Source: a virus. Taken from it: a stretch of 64,000 bases of DNA. The notes beneath the pieces were generated by a model. The model searched no databases and was not told the origin of the DNA. It saw only the letters and a list, made by a program, of their open reading frames with translations. Location: positions 62,001 to 126,000 of the IMG/VR virus record IMGVR_UViG_3300031857_024884, one strand, 5' to 3'. This document shows, one piece after another, positions 7,933 to 16,881 of the stretch (positions are counted from its first letter, which is position 1; each line of letters begins with the position of its first letter). Both the position numbers and the translations under genes were made by a program.

Positions 7933-10011
7933 TTAATCCCACCAAACATAATCATTGAACGTTCTATACGAATCATTATCCGACAATTCTTTATAAGTTA
8001 TTTCATTTTCAGAAACCAAATAAATATAATATTTATTATTTTCATTAATTATTAATACGTGATTATCATTACAAGAATCAGTAGTCCATATATTTGTAAA
8101 AGTGGTTATTTGACTATTTAATAGATTGAAATTGAAATCGTACAGATTTATTGTTATAAAATTAGTGATACTATCATTATAAACATACATAAATGTGGTT
8201 TCTCCAACACTTACAGAATACCCAGCCGAACCAATAGGTAAATTAAAAGTTGAGGTAAGACCGCTTTCAGTTAATAAACAACACTGAGAATTGGTATAAT
8301 CAATATATAATAAATTACCTCTTCTTAAAAAATCTTCTTTAAATGAAGTTTGTGGATTATAAGGATTAACCGTACTACCTGTAAAATTACCTATTTGAAA
8401 AGAAGATGAGTTTGGAATTATATAATAAGTATCACCTGTGTAAGGTCTAAAATGATATAAATTACCGTAATATTCTACATTTCTTTGATACACCCCTGTC
8501 AAATTAATACCGTTAATAACATCTCCTAAAGTTCCGGTTTCTGTTATATGTATTAAACTCATTTGAGTATAATTAGTATCATCAAAAAATGAACCAACAA
8601 AACCATTTCCACATTCAACCATATCACTAACTTGAGGATTACTAGACATTAAAAGATTTGTGTCATGATAGTTTATACCTGAACTTGTAATACTTAATAT
8701 TGAAACTTTTCCATCACCATTGTCGCAAGGAACAAAAATATTATCATTTAATGAAACATATGTTCTAATTGTTTTATCTTGGACTCCGCTATTTTGAAAA
8801 GTGAATGTTTGAATGTTTGTATCCCCACTTAACATGTATAATATATCACAATAACTAACGGAAGTTCCAATACCATTGTAACTTCCTGAATTATCATATA
8901 TCATTAAACTAAAAGAATCCGAACCACCATTATTTGGATATAGATTTTCATTTGTTGTTAAATCAGGATAACCCAGATAATTTAACCTATTATGTGTTGT
9001 GGTATTTAATGTATTTGTGTTACCGTCATAATGTATTATTAAATAATCAATACTACTGTCGGAATTGTTCCAATAGATTTCAATCAATTTATTATTACCA
9101 TAAAATGAATATCTATCTTGATTATAGATATTTGTTGTTAAATCGATATTTTGTAATAAATTACCATTTGAACCATCATATATTTTAATATATTCAAATG
9201 AACTTAAAGAATTATTATATTTTCTAATACGTATAAAATTACCGTCAAAATATGTTGAAAAATCCATAAACCCTGTTGAGTAGGTATAAACATCTCCAAA
9301 AGGAATTAAAGTATTATTATTTAAAATATTTAACGTAAATGTGTTGGCAGAAAGGTTTTGTTTTGCAACAATAATATTATTATTTGATAATACACCATCA
9401 TAATCATCAACTGTAAAATACGCTTCATTTTCATCATCAGGACTAAGTGTAGTAATTTCTTTACCATTAAAAATTTTTAAAACACGATTATAGTAATCTT
9501 CAAACGTTGCGTATTTACCTCCTAAAATATTATAATCGTAATCACAATTACAATTAGTTTGATAACTTTCAATTACATTACCTTCTGAATCTATAAAAAC
9601 AACCCATTGTAAATCACAAGTATTATCGTTTTGAAAATATATTGCGTAACCTGAATTTGTTATCGGATATAAATCATTTATATACCATCCCGTGCTATCG
9701 ATTCCTAAATTAAATACCGTTGCGGTTAAATCACCATAATTTAAATTAACAATACCATTATTATTATTTGTGGTTGTTTTTGACACAAATACAAAAGATT
9801 TAACATCAACAGGTTGATTAATTGTTAAATCATAAGTGTAGTCATAAAACGGAACATAAACTTGATATGTTCCATAAGGAAATTCTGTTATATAATTAAA
9901 CGGAATTGTCACATCACCAATATTTATTGTACCACCAGTCGATGGATTAAAAGTCACATTAGCAACTTTACCATTTAAATTATTACTCGTTATTCTAATT
10001 CCTATTGCCAT
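7933..10011 (-). CDS. Large virion protein with shared N-terminal attachment-like domain
   Basis: A 692-residue protein rich in Asn, Tyr, Asp and Ser, with many short repeated strands, consistent with a beta-rich extracellular or virion protein. Residues 1-75 (MAIGIRITSNNLNGKVANVTF, then NIGDVTIPF and YGTYQVYVPF) are homologous to the N-terminus of 22530-23549 ([29 protein letters not shown]). This suggests a common domain that docks different distal parts to the same site. The rest has no recognised motif; repeated strand/turn units with Asp-Gly and Asn-Gly could form a beta-propeller. A TATAAATA/TATTTATA box is 10 bp upstream. Confidence 0.6.
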   Translation of the reverse strand: MAIGIRITSNNLNGKVANVTFNPSTGGTINIGDVTIPFNYITEFPYGTYQVYVPFYDYTYDLTINQPVDVKSFVFVSKTTTNNNNGIVNLNYGDLTATVFNLGIDSTGWYINDLYPITNSGYAIYFQNDNTCDLQWVVFIDSEGNVIESYQTNCNCDYDYNILGGKYATFEDYYNRVLKIFNGKEITTLSPDDENEAYFTVDDYDGVLSNNNIIVAKQNLSANTFTLNILNNNTLIPFGDVYTYSTGFMDFSTYFDGNFIRIRKYNNSLSSFEYIKIYDGSNGNLLQNIDLTTNIYNQDRYSFYGNNKLIEIYWNNSDSSIDYLIIHYDGNTNTLNTTTHNRLNYLGYPDLTTNENLYPNNGGSDSFSLMIYDNSGSYNGIGTSVSYCDILYMLSGDTNIQTFTFQNSGVQDKTIRTYVSLNDNIFVPCDNGDGKVSILSITSSGINYHDTNLLMSSNPQVSDMVECGNGFVGSFFDDTNYTQMSLIHITETGTLGDVINGINLTGVYQRNVEYYGNLYHFRPYTGDTYYIIPNSSSFQIGNFTGSTVNPYNPQTSFKEDFLRRGNLLYIDYTNSQCCLLTESGLTSTFNLPIGSAGYSVSVGETTFMYVYNDSITNFITINLYDFNFNLLNSQITTFTNIWTTDSCNDNHVLIINENNKYYIYLVSENEITYKELSDNDSYRTFNDYVWWD

Positions 10012-10020
10012 TTTTTTATT

Positions 10021-10029
10021 TATAAATAT
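10021..10029 (-). promoter_or_regulatory. Promoter-like box upstream of 7933-10011
   Basis: On the minus strand it reads ATATTTATA and continues as AATA, so it also contains TATAAATA, the T4 late-promoter consensus, in the coding direction. It is 10 bp before the ATG. Confidence 0.55.
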
Positions 10030-10045
10030 TCATTTATTTTCTTTT

Positions 10046-10789
10046 TTATAAAAATTCAAAACCTAAATCATCAATTGGTAAATCAAAAACTCCTAAATCA
10101 CCGTCAGGTATTAATACAAATTCTATATCACCTTCAGGAATAAACATAAACATCAAATCGTTTTGAGGTGCCGGTGTCGGACTTGGTGTTATTGTAGGAG
10201 TTGGAGTTACTGTAGGAGTTTGAGTTGGCGTTTCAGTTATATTTATTGTTGTCGTAGTAGTTGTTATAGGGATAATTGTTGTTGTAGTAGTTGTTATAGG
10301 AGTTTGAGTTGGTTCAGGACAAGTTGGACAACTTGGACACGGAGTCGTTGTTGTAGTTGTTGTATAAGGTCCGTTAACGCAACAAGGAAATTCTGATGTA
10401 TAACAATTCTCATATGGTAAATCATCCGCGATAAATGACTCTTGAATATTAATAAAAAGTTTTTCTCTAATAGGTAATATTAAAACTCCGTCATCATTTC
10501 TTAACATAAACTGACCTTCATATCTACCTACTTTATTTGTATCTCTATTTGTAAATTGATAGTAAATATAATATTCAGGTTCTGCGTTTGGGTCAATAAA
10601 AGTTTTTTCTACAAATCCTGCGGGTCTTGAACTTATCTTAGCAACTCCCGTTTCAATATCGACCATTGAAAAGAAGATTGCTGATAATTCTATGGTTTTC
10701 ATAAAATTATCATAATCGTTACGACCATTCTTTACGACCTGTAATTTTAAAAGTGGGAGAGTACTATTTTTTTTGATAAAAAAATCCAT
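10046..10789 (-). CDS. Baseplate-upper-protein-like N-terminus with Thr/Pro linker
   Basis: A 247-residue protein. Residues 1-125 (MDFFIKKNSTLPLLKLQV, FFSMVDIETG, YYIYYQFTNRDT, GRYEGQFML) resemble the N-terminal domain of phage baseplate upper proteins (BppU type), a beta domain that anchors fibres. Residues about 140-210 form a low-complexity linker of Thr runs, CPSCPTCPEP, and TPTPT. The C-terminus (about 210-247) has repeated acidic beta pieces (FIPEGDIEF, LIPDGDLG). It is probably an adaptor between baseplate and fibre; the linker offers many possible O-glycosylation sites next to four glycosyltransferase genes. The BppU assignment is moderate. Confidence 0.55.
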   Translation of the reverse strand: MDFFIKKNSTLPLLKLQVVKNGRNDYDNFMKTIELSAIFFSMVDIETGVAKISSRPAGFVEKTFIDPNAEPEYYIYYQFTNRDTNKVGRYEGQFMLRNDDGVLILPIREKLFINIQESFIADDLPYENCYTSEFPCCVNGPYTTTTTTTPCPSCPTCPEPTQTPITTTTTTIIPITTTTTTINITETPTQTPTVTPTPTITPSPTPAPQNDLMFMFIPEGDIEFVLIPDGDLGVFDLPIDDLGFEFL

Positions 10790-10803
10790 CTATCTTTTTA
10801 TCA

Positions 10804-10812
10804 TATAAATAC
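10804..10812 (-). promoter_or_regulatory. Promoter-like box upstream of 10046-10789
   Basis: On the minus strand it reads GTATTTATA followed by TGATAAAAAGA, 14 bp before the ATG at 10789. It is nearly the same arrangement as before the long fibre gene at 7556. Confidence 0.55.
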
Positions 10813-10835
10813 TTTAATAATGTAAAATAAATAGA

Positions 10836-12506
10836 TTAACTTTCTTTTCTTAATTTACCGTCATAGTGTTCAAAACGGTTATGCTCAATTGGTGTTAATA
10901 GTAATAAACCAGGGTTAATTTTACTTTTAATTGTTTCTTGATATATATGACTCATCCAAGTTTGTTCAAATGGTCTATCCCATTTTGTTTCTTGAAACAT
11001 TTTTCTATTACCTTCTTTTGTTATAAAATGAGTCCAATTACAATAATAAATGTCACCACTAACATAAGGTAAACCTTTATAAGATTTAATATGTTTATAT
11101 TTCGACAAAGGAGAATCGGGGTCTAAACCTTGCACAGGAAGATTTGGTTTATTTGGCCAATGTTTTTGTCTAAAATCTTGCGGAACATTATACCACGGCC
11201 AACAAGTTGAATTATCTCCGTAGAATTCCGTGAAGTTTATTTTTAAAAAATCAAAATTTTCTTTCTTTAAAATATCTAAACATTTTTGATATAAATTTGA
11301 TGTGTATCTATTAAACCCATTTCTACAAGTTTCATTAGGTTTGTTTTGAAAAAACATATCATCTTCGCTCCACGCCATTATATCTAAATCAGATTCATTA
11401 AAATGGTCAGACACAAATTGCCTTCCACCACAAATTCCCAAATTATCTTTCTTTATGTGTTCAAAACCATATTGCTCACATAATTGTTTATATCTTGGAG
11501 TTGTTGATAAATCTGTTGAGTTGTCAAGTAAAAACTTTTTTGTTTTTGTTATAAAATCAGAGTCATATTCTAACATTGATTTAATTAATGTCTCAAACTG
11601 ATTTGGTGAATTAAATGTAATAACATATAAACCAACCTTACTCGTATCAATATTTTTAATCTCTTGTCTAATTGGTTTTTCCGATTTGACGACCACAGAA
11701 TCGTTTTTTAAATCCTCAAAAAATTTACCCATAAGACCATTACCTTCTATTTCAGAATAACTAAATGTGTTTGGGTATTTGTATAATAGAATTGTAAATA
11801 AACTTTCTTCAGTACCCATTAAACCATTGTTTAATGTCTCAACTAATAAATTGTAATATAGATTATTAATTTCGGTTATTGATTCTTTTCTACCACCAAA
11901 AAATCCTCCTCTAGCAACCTTATCAACTTTCTTACCTGAATAGTCATTCATCTTATCAAATTTGAACCCATGAATTTCGGTATTTGCTTCATAAGGAAAA
12001 CAAACAAAGTTAAAGTTATTAACGTATTTTGGCAACTTCTCTAAAACTTTGTCGTGAGTAAAATAACCAGGGTGAACAGTGTTTGTAAGACCAGCATCAA
12101 TCCAAAATAGATATTCGGAATTAAACCTATCAAGTATTTTCGCATCATGTAATAAAAACATCTTTGACATTACAAGTGGGTTATACATCTCAAGTTTTGC
12201 TTGAGTGGAATTTGTTAACCAACCTACTTGATTAAACCATTCTGGATTGTTTCTAATCTTTTGAATTAATTCATAATATTCGTTGGTCTTAAACCAAGAT
12301 TGATATCTTACAATAAACTGTGTATTTTCTTTACCTCTATGTTCCCAAACAAATGACTCTAACTCGGGGTCACCGAATATAATCATATTATTTTCTACTT
12401 TAAGTAGTTCTGAAAATTTTTGTTTGTAATGCTCGAATGAACGAGACCACCCTTCAGAAAGACTATCTCTTTTTATATCCCAAAGACCCGTAACTAATGT
12501 AATCAT
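10836..12506 (-). CDS. Two-domain glycosyltransferase (HtrL/YibB-like plus GT-A)
   Basis: A 556-residue protein. Residues 1-280 resemble the HtrL/YibB/WlaTC family of cell-surface sugar biosynthesis proteins: LVTGLWDIKRD near the start, then YLFWIDAGLTNTVHPGYF (about 129-146) and ARGGFFGGRKESI (about 197-209). Residues about 290-556 look like a second transferase: VGLYVITFNSPNQFETLIKS, GICGGRQF, and an acidic AWSEDDMFF motif that could bind metal and nucleotide sugar. The stop-start overlap with 12503-13351 is 4 bp. It is the last gene of a four-gene glycosyltransferase group inside the tail-fibre region. The likely role is building a glycan on virion or host surface molecules; substrate unknown. 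Confidence 0.7.
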   Translation of the reverse strand: MITLVTGLWDIKRDSLSEGWSRSFEHYKQKFSELLKVENNMIIFGDPELESFVWEHRGKENTQFIVRYQSWFKTNEYYELIQKIRNNPEWFNQVGWLTNSTQAKLEMYNPLVMSKMFLLHDAKILDRFNSEYLFWIDAGLTNTVHPGYFTHDKVLEKLPKYVNNFNFVCFPYEANTEIHGFKFDKMNDYSGKKVDKVARGGFFGGRKESITEINNLYYNLLVETLNNGLMGTEESLFTILLYKYPNTFSYSEIEGNGLMGKFFEDLKNDSVVVKSEKPIRQEIKNIDTSKVGLYVITFNSPNQFETLIKSMLEYDSDFITKTKKFLLDNSTDLSTTPRYKQLCEQYGFEHIKKDNLGICGGRQFVSDHFNESDLDIMAWSEDDMFFQNKPNETCRNGFNRYTSNLYQKCLDILKKENFDFLKINFTEFYGDNSTCWPWYNVPQDFRQKHWPNKPNLPVQGLDPDSPLSKYKHIKSYKGLPYVSGDIYYCNWTHFITKEGNRKMFQETKWDRPFEQTWMSHIYQETIKSKINPGLLLLTPIEHNRFEHYDGKLRKES

Positions 12507-13351
12507 AATTCAAACATATTATAAAAATATTTTATATTAGGGTCATTATGGTGCTCTCTTTTATACCAATCATCGAATTCCAATAAAGTAAAATTATTTT
12601 TTTCATTAAAATATAGACAAGACATTATTAGTTCTTCCATATATAATTGATTTTCATTTCTTAATAATTGTATTAATAAAGTTTCAAACTTATCACAAAA
12701 TTCTAAAAATTTTTTTGGTGTTCCCCCAAAAAGACCTCCGATAATATGTTTAGACCTATCAAATTCTTTATAATAATGTTGGGGTATTTGTTGCGACCAA
12801 AAAAATTGTCCTTCATTATTTTTAGATAATAAAAGAATCTTATCTGAAGTTAATTGATTTAAATGGTTTAAATATTTTTGACTAAATAAACTTATTTTAT
12901 AATGACCTTCTCGACTATTATCTTTTTGGTATTTTTCAGGAAAAATACCTCCATGAGATAATCCAGAGTCAATCCAATAAACCCTATCATAATTATAAAT
13001 TTCATTTATGTTATATTTCCACATAAATTTATTATACTGAATTTCATAACATCTATCGGTTCTTTTCATCTCCTCCAAATTTTTTAATTTTCTAATCTCA
13101 TCAAAATATTTGGTATTGTGTAAATCAAAAATTACAAATGATAATTGTTCTTGAGGCATTTTAAAATTATTATAGAATACATTTTTTAGATTTTCTATTT
13201 CATCTGATGAAGTGAAACAAACACATTTTGTGGGATTCATATTCAAAATGTTTTGAAGACTTATCCTATAATGATACTCTCTACTAGGTCTTCCGCCAAA
13301 CTCAGTGCCCCAAAGATTTGAATAAATAGAGGTTATAAAAAGTGTTTTCAT
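12503..13351 (-). CDS. HtrL/YibB-like putative glycosyltransferase
   Basis: A 282-residue protein with the HtrL/YibB layout: FITSIYSNLWGTEFGGRPSR at the N-terminus, YDRVYWIDSGLSHGGIFPEKY (about 119-139) equivalent to the WIDAGL motif of the neighbour, and HIIGGLFGGTPKKF (about 202-215). It is a single-domain paralogue of the N-terminal half of 10836-12506. The 4-bp overlap implies translational coupling. The substrate and linkage are unknown. Confidence 0.65.
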   Translation of the reverse strand: MKTLFITSIYSNLWGTEFGGRPSREYHYRISLQNILNMNPTKCVCFTSSDEIENLKNVFYNNFKMPQEQLSFVIFDLHNTKYFDEIRKLKNLEEMKRTDRCYEIQYNKFMWKYNINEIYNYDRVYWIDSGLSHGGIFPEKYQKDNSREGHYKISLFSQKYLNHLNQLTSDKILLLSKNNEGQFFWSQQIPQHYYKEFDRSKHIIGGLFGGTPKKFLEFCDKFETLLIQLLRNENQLYMEELIMSCLYFNEKNNFTLLEFDDWYKREHHNDPNIKYFYNMFEL

Positions 13352-13367
13352 AAATTTAATTTTTTTA

Positions 13368-14087
13368 TTATTTGAATCTTTTATTATATTTTTTGTTATT
13401 TAAATCCACAAAATGTGGGAGATGATAAGGCGCAAAATCTCTAGTCGGAGTTAATCTATTAAGTTTTTTTGAATTAATTATTCTATCCAACATATCTCCA
13501 TCTTCTCCACCCCAACCAACATATTTTTCATCAAACCCGCCATTACCTAATATTAAATCTATATCACAAATAAAAACGCCACCTAATCCACCCGCTCTTC
13601 CGTTTAAAGGTCCGTATTTTTTTTCACCTGAATACGCATACCACCAATCTGTGGTTTTTTCATCAACGTTGCCGGTTTTAAATATTAAGTCTAAATCCTC
13701 TTCTTTTAGTTTTGCAGCATCAAAAGTCACAATATCCCCCTTTTCTAAATTATTAATAATGTTTAATATTTGTAAAAAATTAGATTCATTAAAAAAAGTA
13801 TCGCAATCAAACATAAATACAAAATCAAAATTTTCATTTTGTTTTAATATTAGATTTATTTTTTCAGACCGTTTATAATCCCCTAACTCGTAAGGTATAT
13901 GAATTGAATCGTAAATTACTTTAATAGGTGAAAAATCATATAGTTTGAATTCGCATTCAATATTATTTTTATTTAAAAATTCGGTTAAATCTATAATTTT
14001 TGGAAACGTAAATTTAACATTTCTTTCTCTGGTAGACTGACTTTGACCATCAGTCCAAAACAACATTGTTAATAATATTTTTTTCAT
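13368..14087 (-). CDS. GT-A fold glycosyltransferase
   Basis: A 239-residue protein with a DxD-type motif in FDFVFMFDCDTFF (about 88-100) and the C-terminal acceptor-site pattern KYVGWGGEDGDMLDR (about 193-207), characteristic of galactosyltransferase-like (GT7/GT27 C-terminal) proteins. A Gly-rich loop (NGRAGGLGGVFICD) precedes it. The start overlaps the stop of 14084-15331 by 4 bp. The inferred reaction is sugar transfer from a nucleotide sugar, possibly Gal or GalNAc. Fold confidence is good; donor confidence is low. Confidence 0.75.
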   Translation of the reverse strand: MKKILLTMLFWTDGQSQSTRERNVKFTFPKIIDLTEFLNKNNIECEFKLYDFSPIKVIYDSIHIPYELGDYKRSEKINLILKQNENFDFVFMFDCDTFFNESNFLQILNIINNLEKGDIVTFDAAKLKEEDLDLIFKTGNVDEKTTDWWYAYSGEKKYGPLNGRAGGLGGVFICDIDLILGNGGFDEKYVGWGGEDGDMLDRIINSKKLNRLTPTRDFAPYHLPHFVDLNNKKYNKRFK

Positions 14088-15331
14088 AAATTTCCTGTTA
14101 ATCTATCGCACCACCCCTTAGATTTACTATATGGCCAAACAACCCAATACTTTGGTTTAATTGTTGTTTGAAATTCTCTCCATATTTTACAATATCCGTC
14201 AGGGTCGGTCATCATTCTGTTTATTTCATTTATATCGGCATCTTTTCGATATATTGTCTCATCTTTTTCATTATGAAACGCTACCACCCAAAAATCATAA
14301 TCTTTTTCAGGAACTTGATTAAAGTGAACATCAATACAATGTTTAAAGATTGATGAGAAACTTTTTAACCATTCTTCTTGAGATTCGTAATTATATGGAT
14401 TAGGAGGGTAATTTTTATCTAAAGTATATTGTTGAACTCCTCTTAATGAAAATTTAATTCCTGCATACTTTTCATAATCTTCTAAAGTTCTTTCCTTACC
14501 AAAACCATACTCACCAAAATCAATCATTTCCTCACCATCCATACCGAATAGTTGTCTATTTAATTTGTGTGATTGGTCGTTCTTTTTAAACCACTCCTTG
14601 TCATCATCCCACTGTTTTGTACGATTCTTTCTTGTGTACTCGTGCCAAATTAAAACTTTATGAGGATGAAATAAATCATATCCATGAGTATAAGCTCTCA
14701 CAGCAATTGAGATTTCTTCTCCGTGAAAATAGTAATTTGGATTATGAATAACTTCTTTTGAAAATTGTCCCAAAGTAAAACAATAGTGAGCGGAATAAAA
14801 TCTTGTCGTAACTGGTTCGGTTAAATTTTTCCAATCTGGAATTGTTTCAGGTAAAAAGAAAACCGCTCCTTCAGGGATAAATCTATCAAATACCATTCTC
14901 CAAGGTTCATTAACTCTTCCATTTGGGTCATTGTCAGGGTCAAACGATGATACATATCCTGTTAATAATGGTTTTTTATAACCTTTCTTTTGAAGGTCTC
15001 TAACCATATTAATCATTTCAACATCCCAATTTGGAGCGAACCTCATGTGTGAGTCAATTTGTAATGTATATTTTTCGTTTTTATATAATTGTTGGACTTG
15101 ATTTCTTGCCCAACAAACACCTTTTGATTCTGTGTATAAAACATTTAAAACTCTGAATCTTTTATCATTTTTATACTCTGATAAATCATCAAATTTATCA
15201 TCAGGGTGATATTGTCTACAAATACCTAAAACTAAATTTTGTGGATTCTTTGCGTTTTCCAACATACTTTTAATTGTTGGAATTAATTGTGGGTCTCTAT
15301 AAGATGCAATTTGAATAAAAATCTTTGACAT
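14084..15331 (-). CDS. GlcNAc-type glycosyltransferase
   Basis: A 415-residue protein with the signatures of the 'Glycosyltransferase (GlcNAc)' family: FIQIASYRDPQLIPTIKSML at the N-terminus, GICRQYHP, KGVCWARNQVQ, and LQIDSHMRFAPNWD (about 89-102) with the DSH metal-binding motif. Residues 180-235 contain FHGEEISIAVRAYTHGYDLF and WHEYTR. Known members add GlcNAc to hydroxyproline in Skp1 of eukaryotic protists or occur in bacteria and large phages. It is the first gene of the four-gene glycosyltransferase group in the tail region. Confidence 0.8.
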   Translation of the reverse strand: MSKIFIQIASYRDPQLIPTIKSMLENAKNPQNLVLGICRQYHPDDKFDDLSEYKNDKRFRVLNVLYTESKGVCWARNQVQQLYKNEKYTLQIDSHMRFAPNWDVEMINMVRDLQKKGYKKPLLTGYVSSFDPDNDPNGRVNEPWRMVFDRFIPEGAVFFLPETIPDWKNLTEPVTTRFYSAHYCFTLGQFSKEVIHNPNYYFHGEEISIAVRAYTHGYDLFHPHKVLIWHEYTRKNRTKQWDDDKEWFKKNDQSHKLNRQLFGMDGEEMIDFGEYGFGKERTLEDYEKYAGIKFSLRGVQQYTLDKNYPPNPYNYESQEEWLKSFSSIFKHCIDVHFNQVPEKDYDFWVVAFHNEKDETIYRKDADINEINRMMTDPDGYCKIWREFQTTIKPKYWVVWPYSKSKGWCDRLTGNL

Positions 15332-15359
15332 TTTTTTATTTTAAAAATAAAAAAAATCA

Positions 15360-15368
15360 AATAAATAT
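15360..15368 (-). promoter_or_regulatory. Promoter-like box upstream of glycosyltransferase group
   Basis: On the minus strand it reads ATATTTATT, 28 bp before the ATG at 15331, in the 54-bp gap after 15386-15898. It matches the core of the recurrent box. Confidence 0.4.
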
Positions 15369-15385
15369 GAATAGATTAATAAAAA

Positions 15386-15898
15386 TTAAGGACAAGAACC
15401 TGATACGCAAGGAGACCCTAAAGTAACTGAACAATCTGATACAATGATTGGATTTGTTCCACAATAATAAGATATCGTATTTTGAGTTACGGTTATTGGC
15501 GCTAATGTAACCCCAAAACAATCTGTATAATAAAACACACCATTTGTGATTGTACTTGCAGATACCGTAATACATCTACAAGTTGAAGTAGGTGTAGGAG
15601 TTGGGGTTGGAGTCATTGTGGGTGTTGGTGTTGGACTAACAGGGCAACCATAATATATGAATTTTTCACATCCACTTGATGTATCGACTAATTTAACAAT
15701 GACTGAATCCGCACCTGTAAAAGATATATTCGCTGGTGGAGGAAAAGGGTTTGGTAATGACGATGGTAATTCGAATGATACGGTTGGTGGGATTGTTGTT
15801 GAACCCGAAATTAAAAAACAATATGTTAATGTTATATCACAAAGATAAACATCGTAAGGTCCTGTCCCTGTTGCTCCTGTTATTTCTATTGTTTGCAT
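15386..15898 (-). CDS. Short virion protein with Pro/Thr linker and Cys pairs
   Basis: A 170-residue protein. The N-terminal half (MQTIEITGATGTGPYDVYLCD, then VKLVDTSSGCEKFIYYGC) is a small beta-rich Cys-containing domain. [17 protein letters not shown] linker (about 90-107) follows, then a second Cys-containing half (CRCITVSASTI, YYTDCFG, CSVTLGSPCVSGSC). Similar linkers occur in 10046-10789, 22530-23549 and 23552-26392. It is probably a structural adaptor or tip protein; no enzyme motif. Confidence 0.55.
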   Translation of the reverse strand: MQTIEITGATGTGPYDVYLCDITLTYCFLISGSTTIPPTVSFELPSSLPNPFPPPANISFTGADSVIVKLVDTSSGCEKFIYYGCPVSPTPTPTMTPTPTPTPTSTCRCITVSASTITNGVFYYTDCFGVTLAPITVTQNTISYYCGTNPIIVSDCSVTLGSPCVSGSCP

Positions 15899-15903
15899 TT
15901 AAT

Positions 15904-15913
15904 TATAAATATC
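15904..15913 (-). promoter_or_regulatory. Promoter-like box upstream of 15386-15898
   Basis: On the minus strand it reads GATATTTATA, 5 bp before the ATG at 15898, just outside the stop of the upstream gene. If used, its transcript would be almost leaderless. Confidence 0.5.
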
Positions 15914-16870
15914 TTACCAAGAAGTTATTATTACAATACCATTACCACCTCTACCTCCGGCGCCTCCAGTATTACTATATGCTCCTCCACCTCCTCCACC
16001 GCCAGAGCCATAACCACCATTACCTCCAGTTCCACCGGTAAATGTACCAACTCCATTATTTGTTGAACCCCCTCCTCCAGCACCACCTGTGGTTAAGAAT
16101 GGTTGTTTTGATGTTGATAAAGAAGAAGGGTTTAAACTAATAAATCCAGAATTGGCCGTTCCACCATTGGAACCGAGACCTAAAACACCACCATTTACTC
16201 TTGGTATAAATCCTGACGAGTTTATTGACCCTCCAGAGTATACCGTAGCACTACTTTGAGCTCCACCACCTCCCGCACCTCCAGATGTTATACCCGTGAT
16301 AGTAACGTCAACTCCAGCGGAAAGATTTTGACCTGAAAGACCAATTTGGCCACCAATTGAATTTACAATTCCCAAATTAGACAATAATCCGTTTGTCGAT
16401 GTAAACGATGTCCCGGCAGTTCCTCCAGCAACCGTGTTAGGTCCGGCAATCCCACCTGAACCTCCTGTTGCCGCGGCGTTTCCACTGGCCAAAATAACAT
16501 TTGCTGCGGACGCACTATTTGTTACAGAAACATATGATAATGAACCATTACCACCCACAGTTCCGTTTGTTCCTGAACCTCCACCAGGTCCTGAAGTCCC
16601 ACCAGGTCCTACCAAAATATAAAGGTTATCCGGTATAAGGTTTGCGGTAAAAAATCCTGTCGTTACAGAAGAAGACGCCCCTCCTCCGCCACCTGTTGCA
16701 GGAGCACTACCACCACCTCTACCTCCACCACCACCACCTCCACCACCTAATACAAACAAGTGAACAAATTTACAATTTCTTGGTTTTTGCCATATTTGCC
16801 AAACAGTCGTTCCTTGAGCATAAAATACTTGTGTATTTGTTATATTTGGTAAGTTAAAAAAATCTATCAT
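15914..16870 (-). CDS. Glycine-rich fibre-tip/adhesin-like protein
   Basis: A 318-residue protein. Residues 1-45 (MIDFFNLPNITNTQVFYAQG, VWQIWQKPRNCKFVHLFVLG) are followed by Gly runs (about 47-70) and repeated Gly-rich segments such as LVGPGGTSGPGGG and TGGSGG, ending GGRGGNGIVIITSW. This layout is that of phage proteins with the glycine-rich domain related to the gp38-type tail adhesins, where Gly-rich strands pack as polyglycine II. It is a paralogue of 16882-17802 (same N-terminal block and same GGRGGNGIV ending). The inferred role is receptor binding at the fibre tip. Confidence 0.7.
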   Translation of the reverse strand: MIDFFNLPNITNTQVFYAQGTTVWQIWQKPRNCKFVHLFVLGGGGGGGGGRGGGSAPATGGGGGASSSVTTGFFTANLIPDNLYILVGPGGTSGPGGGSGTNGTVGGNGSLSYVSVTNSASAANVILASGNAAATGGSGGIAGPNTVAGGTAGTSFTSTNGLLSNLGIVNSIGGQIGLSGQNLSAGVDVTITGITSGGAGGGGAQSSATVYSGGSINSSGFIPRVNGGVLGLGSNGGTANSGFISLNPSSLSTSKQPFLTTGGAGGGGSTNNGVGTFTGGTGGNGGYGSGGGGGGGAYSNTGGAGGRGGNGIVIITSW

Positions 16871-16881
16871 ATATTAAAAAA

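Noticed and set aside
10163-10396. Cys/Arg-rich plus-strand frame that looks like a metal-binding protein
   Set aside because: It is antisense to Thr/Pro-rich coding repeats; the Cys and Arg arise from the repeat.
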